64,000 nt of DNA. Origin: Hahellaceae bacterium. GTDB taxonomy: Bacteria > Pseudomonadota > Gammaproteobacteria > Pseudomonadales > Oleiphilaceae. The notes beneath the pieces are model-generated. The model saw only the letters and a program-made list of their open reading frames with translations, did not search any database and was not told where the DNA came from. The stretch spans positions 1 through 64,000 of the forward strand of contig JACKOD010000003.1 of assembly GCA_024234505.1 (NCBI GenBank), read 5' to 3'. Positions 16,249 through 22,995 of the stretch are shown piece by piece (the first letter of the stretch is position 1; each line of letters begins with the position of its first letter). Position numbers and translations under genes: made by a program.

Positions 16249-17383
16249 AATATTGCGAAATCGGACGCGTTATCTGGCGCTGTGGCTAGGAATTCAGGCA
16301 CTAAGCCTTCAGACATTCAGTACTTTGGCTTCGGCAGGGGTATCTGCAGAACATGACTTCCTGATCAGTACTACGGATCAATGGTTGATGCCGCGCTATG
16401 CCACTTTTACGCAACAAGCCCGGCAGTTGGCTTTAAGCGCTGATGCGGCCTGTCGTGATGTCACCAGGTTCGAACCGGTAACGGTTCAGGACGCCTGGCG
16501 CGGCGCCATGCGAAGCTGGGCGGCGGTAGGCTGGGTGAATTATGGCCCGATAACCGAGGGCAACTTGAAATCCCGCATTCAGTTCTGGCCGGATGAGAAA
16601 AATCTGGTCAAACGCAAGACCCGCGAACTGTTAGGTGCGTCCCAACCCGAGCGCGAGATGAGCGCAGAACAACTGGGCCAAAAAAGTGTTGCCGTGCAAG
16701 GCTTGAATGCACTGGAATATTTGTTGTTTGATCAGGAGTTTCTTGCAAGCATCGCGACTAAAGACAGCGCCTCCCGGCAGGTACCCTTCTGCCGGTTGTT
16801 AACGGCAGGATCACAAAATCTGGCGGAAATTGCCGCTGACGTTGAGCAACGCTGGAAGACGAGTTTCCGGGAACAATGGCTGGATGCGGATTACGAAGAG
16901 CAGCAACCACATTATCTCAAAGATAATCTGGAGCGAGTGTTTGGCGCGATGGTGGCTTCACTGGAAGTGATCAAAAGCCGGAAATTAGCCCCAGCGATCG
17001 GTATTAAAGCCGGCAAGGGACTGGGAAAAACCAACCCTTGGCTGTTGGAATCCTGGCGGGCAGAGCACTCCGCTCAGAATATGCGTGCCACGCTGGAATC
17101 ACTACAGGCTCTCTACGTGGCGCCCGCGAGTTTCAGTAGCTACCTGTTAAAAAAGCAACCCGATGCCAAAGCATTGGATGGTCAGATTCGTGATGCCTTT
17201 ACGGCCGCACTGGCGCAGACCGTGCCTGCACAAATGTCGTTTGAGCGTGCGGTCAAAGCTGGCGAGGTAGTACAAATGATCGAGCTATATAATGCCGTGG
17301 GTGATTTGGCGCAGTTGCTGAAACACGAATATGCACCCGCCGCAGGCTTAAAAATAGGTTTTAATGCAAATGATGGAGATTGA
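16229..17383 (+). CDS. Second imelysin family protein
   Basis: A 384-aa exported protein (signal peptide about residues 10-36, ending STLASAG). Two GTG starts 15 bp apart arise from a tandem duplication; GTG 16244 has the better ribosome site (GAAGGA), so the true N-terminus may be five residues shorter. Imelysin blocks include VTVQDAWRGAMRSWAAVGWVNYGPI, QFWPDEKN and VQGLNALEYLLFD. In the last, the position of the GxHxxE histidine is Asn (N160 from 16229), so this paralogue lacks the canonical His, unlike the first imelysin of the operon. It overlaps the start of the DUF1513 gene. Confidence 0.9.
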   Translation: MKDIVVKILRNRTRYLALWLGIQALSLQTFSTLASAGVSAEHDFLISTTDQWLMPRYATFTQQARQLALSADAACRDVTRFEPVTVQDAWRGAMRSWAAVGWVNYGPITEGNLKSRIQFWPDEKNLVKRKTRELLGASQPEREMSAEQLGQKSVAVQGLNALEYLLFDQEFLASIATKDSASRQVPFCRLLTAGSQNLAEIAADVEQRWKTSFREQWLDADYEEQQPHYLKDNLERVFGAMVASLEVIKSRKLAPAIGIKAGKGLGKTNPWLLESWRAEHSAQNMRATLESLQALYVAPASFSSYLLKKQPDAKALDGQIRDAFTAALAQTVPAQMSFERAVKAGEVVQMIELYNAVGDLAQLLKHEYAPAAGLKIGFNANDGD

Positions 17384-18554
17384 GTCTGTGACCCGCCTAT
17401 CAGGTGTCGGATTGGCGGGTAGAACCATGTCGCGCCGACGGTTGCTGGCAGGTGCAACCCGTCTGATGCTGACTTCGCTACTACCACTGCAGACGGTGCA
17501 AGGCGCAATCTCCCACTTTGGTTCTGCACCAGGAAAAGCCGGAGTACCCGCGCTTGCCTCGGCGTTTACGCTAGAAGAGCGACATTACATCGGTGTGCTC
17601 GATGGTTTAGGCTCGATTCTGTGGAAGCATGAAGTGCCTTCTCGTGGACATGCGGCGGCGGTATCGCCTGACAGACGCTGGGTTGCATTCAGTGCACGAC
17701 GGCCGGGTACCTGGCTGGCGGTAATCAATGCCGAGTCTGGCGCGCTGTTACCGATACAAACCGCGGCTGAAGGCTATCACTATTACGGTCATGCCGTATT
17801 TACTCACGATGGTGCCTATTTGCTCACCACCGAAAATGATTTCGGGCATGGCATGGGTAAAATTGGTATCTATGAAGTGGCAACGCAGTTCAGTCGGGTG
17901 GGTGAGTTATCCGCGTTTGGTGTGGGGCCGCACGAACTGGGTTTGTTGTCCAACGGTACCTTGGTGGTGGCCAATGGGGGAATCCTGACGCATCCGGACT
18001 ACGAGCGCCGTAAGCTCAATCTGGATACGATGGCTCCTCGTCTGTCCTATATCGACTGGCAAAAAGGTGAACTCCTGCGCGAGTTCGCACCTCCTCATGC
18101 GAAGTTGAGTTTGCGTCATATGGCCATCGCGGCAGATGATACGGTGGTTTTGGGGGCGCAGTATCAAGGGCCGCTGGATGACGATTGGCCTCTGGTCTTC
18201 TTCCATCGCCAGGGAAGCGACAGGTTACAACCCTTTGCGGGGCATCCGCCCGAGCAGCGTCGCATGCTTCAGCAATACATCGCGAGTGTCGTGGTGGCAC
18301 CTGACAACCGGGTCGTGACAACGGCGCCGCGAGGAAATCGGGTATCTTTCTGGTCGCTGGAGGACGGTCGCTGGTTGGGTGATGCCCCCAGAACGGACGT
18401 GGGGGGGGCCGCTTTCCCCGGTAATACCACGACGTGTTGGGTTAGCTCGGGAGACGGTGGCATTTATCAGTGGCAGGCCGAAAAATTTGATTTAGTGCAA
18501 CGTACAGAATGGCTGCAATGGGATAACCATCTGAGCGTATTCCCGGTATCATAA
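17364..18554 (+). CDS. DUF1513 domain protein, exported, WD40-like
   Basis: About 396 aa. A twin-arginine-like leader (SRRRLLAGATRLMLTSLL) suggests Tat or Sec export. The body has DUF1513 features: FTLEERHYIGVLDG, SRGHAAAVSPDRRWVAFSARRPGTWLAVI, GHAVFTHDGAYLLTTENDF, GPHELGLLSNGTLVVANGGI; these repeat like beta-propeller blades. DUF1513 genes commonly close imelysin/DUF1111 operons, and the role in iron acquisition is inferred. ATG 17364 overlaps the imelysin gene by 20 bp; GTG 17388, four bases after that gene's stop and with GGAG 9 nt before it, is an equally good start. Confidence 0.88.
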   Translation: MQMMEIESVTRLSGVGLAGRTMSRRRLLAGATRLMLTSLLPLQTVQGAISHFGSAPGKAGVPALASAFTLEERHYIGVLDGLGSILWKHEVPSRGHAAAVSPDRRWVAFSARRPGTWLAVINAESGALLPIQTAAEGYHYYGHAVFTHDGAYLLTTENDFGHGMGKIGIYEVATQFSRVGELSAFGVGPHELGLLSNGTLVVANGGILTHPDYERRKLNLDTMAPRLSYIDWQKGELLREFAPPHAKLSLRHMAIAADDTVVLGAQYQGPLDDDWPLVFFHRQGSDRLQPFAGHPPEQRRMLQQYIASVVVAPDNRVVTTAPRGNRVSFWSLEDGRWLGDAPRTDVGGAAFPGNTTTCWVSSGDGGIYQWQAEKFDLVQRTEWLQWDNHLSVFPVS

Positions 18555-18594
18555 GCCCCCTTTAATGGGTTGCTGACAAGGGAATGATGATCTT

Positions 18595-20373
18595 ATGTAT
18601 TTACTAACCGGCCCGCGTATGGGTGCTATCCTGCTGACACTGGTTTCGCTGGTCGTGACCGGGTCGGCCTCTGCCGATATCGGCACCAATGCCGCGTGCC
18701 GCGCCTTGCCGGAGTCTGCTGCGCCAGCGTGGGTGGCGTCTCCATTGCCTGATGACGATACCTATCTGTATGGCTACGGCGTGGCTGGCGAAGCCGAACA
18801 GTTTAACGACATGCTGTCTGAGGCCTCCCAGCATGCACGCAAAGAGCTGGCAGAGTCACTGAGTGTCAACGTTAAATCCAGCGTTATGCTGAATCAGCAA
18901 CTGGTGACCGGACAGTCTCAGGCCGAAATGAATGAAGCTATCGATACGACCCTTTCCACCTATTCTGAAATGATATTGCACAAAGCCCAGGTGCGGGGGC
19001 GCTGGCTAAATTACGCCGGGTGCCAGCTTTGGGTGCAGGTAGGCATTCGTCGCAACGACTATGACAAAGTACAAAAAGTAGCTGAAAGCGACGTGATGAC
19101 CCGTCTGAATAAACTTGAAAAAAAGGTCGATTCGGTTAAAAAAGATACAAGTGAAACGGTGGGGATTCTTAAAAAAGACCCTAACGTCATCTTGCGAGAA
19201 CATAATCTGCAATTGGATGACCATAGCTACTATGTCGCCTTGCAGCTCAATATGCCGCGTGACCAGTTTGATTCGGTGATGGATCTTTATGATCAATACC
19301 AATACAACTTTGATAAAAGCGCGTTCTATTTTCCGATTAATGCCGAGTTTATTCAGCTCTACCAACGTTATATGAGCTATCTGGGCGGCAATGCCGGGGT
19401 AAGCTTACTGGATGCGCTCATCATGACCCACAAGCTTAACGAGGCGCAATGGGAGCGTTTGCTGGGCTGGGCAAAATCCCGTAAAAAGCCCCTGAATACG
19501 TCGGTTTCTATTAATAATCTCTGGGCAATGACACCCGATGGGTGCAGCCATGAAGGCTGTCTGGCATCTGATCTGCTGAAGTATCGTCATCATCAGCGTA
19601 AAGCAGGTGACCAGTATGCGCCGATACATTTTGCGGCGATTGCCGGTCCGGTGGTCGCCATGAAAATGCTGGTGAAACAGGGGGCCGACATTCAGGGCCG
19701 AACCACTAAAGGTTATACGCCGCTGGCATTGGCGATTGAAGCGGGGAACACTGCCGTGGCTGATTGGTTGATTTCCCGGCCGGCAAGCTGGCAGGGTGAT
19801 CAGGGCACGGCCATCGAAGTGGCGATGTTTTCTGCGTTTAAAGGTTTTGATCATCATAGCGACAATGCGTACTGGGCAGAGAACGGTGATGAATTTGCCG
19901 CCGGATTTACTGCGCAGGTTAATCAGGCCATGACCTACGCCCGGGCGCTTGGATTTGACGGTCAGCATGATTTGATAAAATCCCGTGTACAAAGAGAGGT
20001 CAAGCCCTTAATTGCCAGTTGTGATGCGTTAATTGTCCAGAAAAAAGAAGAAGTGCAAATGAATGCGCTCAACGAAATGCAAGAGCAAAACGACAAAGAG
20101 TTTGGGTTCAATACCTTGGAACAGGCACAAAATCGACTGACCTATCTACAGGGACGGATCGCCTACTATGAAGGGCGAAAACAACCGGTAGATGATGATG
20201 TGTTAAAGGAGTATGAGCAGGCCAAAACGGCGGTGAGTGCTATTTCCGTCAGGGAAAAAGCATTGGCTGCACAAGGCGTGCGCCTGCCGGAATCCTTTAA
20301 CCGTAACGTTGTGCCTGTGTGTGCCGAGGCTCACAAAACCTTGGCGGCGTTGCTGGCATTACCGCGCAAATAA
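18595..20373 (+). CDS. LPP20-like domain protein with ankyrin repeats
   Basis: This 592-aa exported protein has a signal peptide (ending about SASADI), an LPP20-like domain (about 40-160: YGYGVAGEAEQFNDMLSEASQHARKELAESLSVNVKS... QLWVQVGI), a coiled segment rich in Lys/Asp (about 165-195), and two ankyrin-type repeats at about 345-400 (APIHFAAIAGPVVAMKMLVKQGADIQ and GYTPLALAIEAGNTAVADWLIS). The C-terminal 130 residues are Gln/Glu/Lys-rich and probably helical. I do not know a characterised protein with this order; a periplasmic or envelope scaffold is a guess. The gene follows the iron operon with a 40-bp gap and has no obvious terminator between. Confidence 0.65.
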   Translation: MYLLTGPRMGAILLTLVSLVVTGSASADIGTNAACRALPESAAPAWVASPLPDDDTYLYGYGVAGEAEQFNDMLSEASQHARKELAESLSVNVKSSVMLNQQLVTGQSQAEMNEAIDTTLSTYSEMILHKAQVRGRWLNYAGCQLWVQVGIRRNDYDKVQKVAESDVMTRLNKLEKKVDSVKKDTSETVGILKKDPNVILREHNLQLDDHSYYVALQLNMPRDQFDSVMDLYDQYQYNFDKSAFYFPINAEFIQLYQRYMSYLGGNAGVSLLDALIMTHKLNEAQWERLLGWAKSRKKPLNTSVSINNLWAMTPDGCSHEGCLASDLLKYRHHQRKAGDQYAPIHFAAIAGPVVAMKMLVKQGADIQGRTTKGYTPLALAIEAGNTAVADWLISRPASWQGDQGTAIEVAMFSAFKGFDHHSDNAYWAENGDEFAAGFTAQVNQAMTYARALGFDGQHDLIKSRVQREVKPLIASCDALIVQKKEEVQMNALNEMQEQNDKEFGFNTLEQAQNRLTYLQGRIAYYEGRKQPVDDDVLKEYEQAKTAVSAISVREKALAAQGVRLPESFNRNVVPVCAEAHKTLAALLALPRK

Positions 20374-20374
20374 A

Positions 20375-20848
20375 TTAAAACAGGCCACCGTCCAGACCAG
20401 CAGCGACATACAGCCCGAGTTCTTCGCATTGTGTTTCAAATTCTTCCTGATAGCTCCCTTTGCAAATCAGAGGGGGCTGTACTGCGCGCCATCGGAGCCC
20501 GGTAGTGATGGTCTGAATGGCGCGCTGAGTGCCTGTGCCGTCATGCCCAGCCCGAATGTAATAGGCAAAAGGCAGGCCTTGCTTCAGCTCCAGCACGGGA
20601 TAATAAATGCGATCAAAAAAGTCCTTTAATGCACCGCTCATATAGCCGAGATTTTCCGGCGTGCCGAGAATAAGCGCGTCTGCTTTCAGAACATCTTCCG
20701 CCGTGGTTTCCAGTGGTGGTTTCCATAGTGGGAGAATACTCTGTGCAAGATCGGGGTGAGAGGCTCCACGCAGCACCGCGTTTTTCAGCGTTTCTGTATT
20801 GGGTGAAGGGCAATGAGCGACTATTAGCAGTGTCTTTGGCGTAGTCAT
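20375..20848 (-). CDS. Flavodoxin-fold NAD(P)H-dependent oxidoreductase
   Basis: ATG 20848 gives a 157-aa protein beginning MTTPKTLLIVAHCPSPNTE, the phosphate-binding loop end of a flavodoxin-like domain. The motif LILGTPENLGYMSGALKDFFDRIYYP is the FMN-contacting loop of NADPH-dependent FMN reductase/WrbA-like proteins. The longer frame to 20944 adds residues without family similarity. Function is probably electron transfer to quinones or other small acceptors; a specific partner cannot be assigned. Its stop nearly abuts that of the convergent LPP20/ankyrin gene. Confidence 0.82.
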   Translation of the reverse strand: MTTPKTLLIVAHCPSPNTETLKNAVLRGASHPDLAQSILPLWKPPLETTAEDVLKADALILGTPENLGYMSGALKDFFDRIYYPVLELKQGLPFAYYIRAGHDGTGTQRAIQTITTGLRWRAVQPPLICKGSYQEEFETQCEELGLYVAAGLDGGLF

Positions 20849-20950
20849 GGTCGTTTTACCGAGGGATGCATCGTTTCCTGAAGGGCGGTATTGCAAACAG
20901 GGGTTTTGGTTCTTGGCTGGCTCGAATATAATCAGCGCCAGCACTTCCCG

Positions 20951-21008
20951 TTACTATCATCAATTTACTATTATCAAATTGATAACATCAACTTGTTATT
21001 ATCAACTA
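20951..21008 (+). promoter_or_regulatory. AT-rich repeat cluster upstream of a 40-aa membrane peptide gene
   Basis: The motif TTACTATYATCAA occurs twice in tandem (20951-20963 and 20965-20977), overlapping TATCAA-A-TTGATA (20972-20984, a perfect inverted repeat) and followed by GATAACATCAACTTGTTAT. The cluster ends 4 bp before AAGGAG of the small gene, so it probably holds its promoter and one or more operator sites; no regulator can be named. Confidence 0.45.
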
Positions 21009-21023
21009 ACTAAGGAGTACATC

Positions 21024-21146
21024 ATGGCAGGCGATCTTCCTGGCAAACACGGCGACAGTCTGGATTATAAAATGATCAATCACTTTTTGATCACCATCTG
21101 TGCCGGGATTGGTTTGGGTGTGGTATTGTTCGGTTGGGTTCTTTGA
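21024..21146 (+). CDS. 40-aa single-pass membrane peptide
   Basis: A 40-residue ORF with a strong AAGGAG site (21012-21017) 6 nt before the ATG. The N-terminal half is polar (MAGDLPGKHGDSLDYKM) and the C-terminal half is one hydrophobic helix (FLITICAGIGLGVVLFGWVL). Strong initiation signals and a clean soluble/membrane division make it likely real. It stands alone between the reductase and HDOD genes. I do not recognise the family; small peptides of this shape often tune transporters or oxidases. Confidence 0.6.
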   Translation: MAGDLPGKHGDSLDYKMINHFLITICAGIGLGVVLFGWVL

Positions 21147-21322
21147 ACAACGTCTGAACTGATGCCATCGAGGGGGCGCGTCTGCGGCTCCTCGCCCTGA
21201 GTCCCTCAATTTGTAACCGCACACTAAGCGCTTTTTACACTCCGCAACAAATCCTCAGTAGTATTTTTCTTGAAATTCAGCATACTCGAAAGTGTGAACT
21301 ATTTCTCGTTTTGGGGTGTGTT

Positions 21323-22771
21323 ATGATTCGTGGACTGGATGCCTGGGTAAGCTTTTTAGAGCGACAGCAGTTGCCTGTGCTTGCTCACACACTGCAAAAC
21401 ATTATGCGCTTGACAGAAGACCAGCGCACCAGCGTGAATCTGCTTTCTGAAGTCATTCTGAAAGATCCCGATTTATGTTCGGAAGTACTGAAATTAGCCA
21501 ATTCTGTTTGTTTTAACCCTTCACGAAAACGCATAGATACGATTAGCCGCGCGGTGATGGCGATCGGTTTTGAGTCGGTAAAGAGTATTGTTGTGTCTGC
21601 CTTGTTGGTCGATCAGCTTTCAAATAAAGGGTTGCAGCAACAGGTATTCAGATCATTGGCAACCTCGGTGCATGCCGCTGTGCAGGCTAAGGCGTTTGCG
21701 GCGCAACGTGGCGAGTCGGCACGGGAAAGCGTGTTTCTTGCCGCCTTGCTCTACGGTCTGGGTGAAACGGCGTTGTGGGCTTCAGGTACACCGGAAGCCG
21801 AAAAATTGTTGGCAGAATGGCAGCACCATCATTGTTTAACCGATGAACAGCAAAGACAAATGCTGGGAACGACCTTTGTTGCCATTTCAAAAGCATTGAC
21901 TAAAAGCTGGAAACTGGGCAGCTTACTGGAGCAGTCCTTTGGTGTGGCTACCTGTGAAGAGGCCAGTATGGTTCAGGCCGGGGTGACGATTGCGCGCCTC
22001 AATCAGGAGGGATGGAATACGGGGGGTATGACCAAGTCAGCCCAATTAGCCAGCAGCATGAGTGGAACCGAGATTGAGCTGGGTCTGCTCATGGTAAAGC
22101 AACAGCGGGAGCATGCCGCACAGGTGGCCCAACAATTGGGTATTCCTTTGGCTCGCAAGTTTTTGCTCGAAGGTGATACTGACGGTGCGGTGATTCTGGA
22201 GCCGGATTTCCAGTTCCAACTTCACACACTGCAAGCCTTGTGCAGTACCGAAGGTGGCAGCCACAACGAACTGGATTTGATTAAAGAAAAATTTGATGTC
22301 TTGCTCAAAGGCTTGAATAAAGGGGTCGGACTGGAGCGTGCGGCGCTGTTTATCGGGCGTGAGACGAGTGAGCAGGTGCAATTGTATCGTGCGGTAGGCA
22401 TCCAGACCCAGCAATGGAAAGCCAGTGATCCGCTGGCGCTTAAAACATTTGCAAAGCTGGGTGACGAATTTGATACGCGTAAACTGAAAGGCCGCAGCGC
22501 GGCTTCTGCACAGGTACGTCGAGTACGGGCAGAGGCGAGTCAGAAAAGTCTGGTAGAACGAGCCAAAGCGCCTTTTTCAGGACAATTACCGGCCTTGGTG
22601 ATGGTGCTTCCGTTGCCAGGGCCGCTCTATGCATTGCTCTATGCAGATCGTTTGGCATTAGCGTTGATTACTGAAGAGCAAGAACGTAATTTTCAGTTAC
22701 TGGCGCAACAATTCATGTTGTTTCAGAACCGGATTCACCACATTCGTAGTGAACGGCGTGTTTCTGCCTAG
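21323..22771 (+). CDS. HDOD domain protein with C-terminal GAF-like region
   Basis: The 482-aa protein starts at ATG 21323 (MIRGLDAWVSFLE). Residues about 10-210 form an HDOD domain (LSEVILKDPDLCSEVLKLANS and ISRAVMAIGFESVKSIVVSALL), a catalytically inactive relative of HD phosphodiesterases that serves as a signalling module. The C-terminal 180 residues (LKGLNKGVGLERAALFIGRETSEQVQLYRAVGI... LVMVLPLPGPLYALLYADR) resemble a GAF sensory domain. Such proteins act in two-component or c-di-GMP-linked regulation; no partner is adjacent. Confidence 0.85.
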   Translation: MIRGLDAWVSFLERQQLPVLAHTLQNIMRLTEDQRTSVNLLSEVILKDPDLCSEVLKLANSVCFNPSRKRIDTISRAVMAIGFESVKSIVVSALLVDQLSNKGLQQQVFRSLATSVHAAVQAKAFAAQRGESARESVFLAALLYGLGETALWASGTPEAEKLLAEWQHHHCLTDEQQRQMLGTTFVAISKALTKSWKLGSLLEQSFGVATCEEASMVQAGVTIARLNQEGWNTGGMTKSAQLASSMSGTEIELGLLMVKQQREHAAQVAQQLGIPLARKFLLEGDTDGAVILEPDFQFQLHTLQALCSTEGGSHNELDLIKEKFDVLLKGLNKGVGLERAALFIGRETSEQVQLYRAVGIQTQQWKASDPLALKTFAKLGDEFDTRKLKGRSAASAQVRRVRAEASQKSLVERAKAPFSGQLPALVMVLPLPGPLYALLYADRLALALITEEQERNFQLLAQQFMLFQNRIHHIRSERRVSA

Positions 22772-22789
22772 GATAGCAATCCTTGTTGG

Positions 22790-22867
22790 CTATTTTTCCA
22801 GCTCATACAGAAACCAGGCGCCACACAACAGGTAGGCGGCCAGTGAAGCTGAGTAGAATAATTCCAT
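22790..22867 (-). CDS. 25-aa putative membrane peptide downstream of nitrate reductase
   Basis: An ORF of 25 codons (starting MELFYSASLAAYLLCGAWFL, ending TAG) with GAGGA (22876-22880) 8 nt before its ATG. It is one hydrophobic helix with a charged C-terminus (ELEK). It lies 128 bp downstream of the nitrate reductase stop on the same strand, so it could be the last gene of that transcript. It may instead be a chance ORF; the ribosome site and helix are the only evidence. Confidence 0.4.
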   Translation of the reverse strand: MELFYSASLAAYLLCGAWFLYELEK

Positions 22868-22995
22868 GGTCGTAATCCTCGTGTTTGATTGACACTGTCA
22901 GTAAATCAAAACGGAATGACGTTTTCGTGGCAAAGACATGATAGTTAAGTGACAGGCGCCGGGATGGTGAAACCAATCCGGCGCCAGATCGGGCT

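Noticed and set aside
19405..19992. A 195-codon minus-strand open frame opposite the LPP20/ankyrin gene
   Set aside because: The plus strand has a signal peptide and ankyrin repeats in frame; the opposite frame is a shadow.
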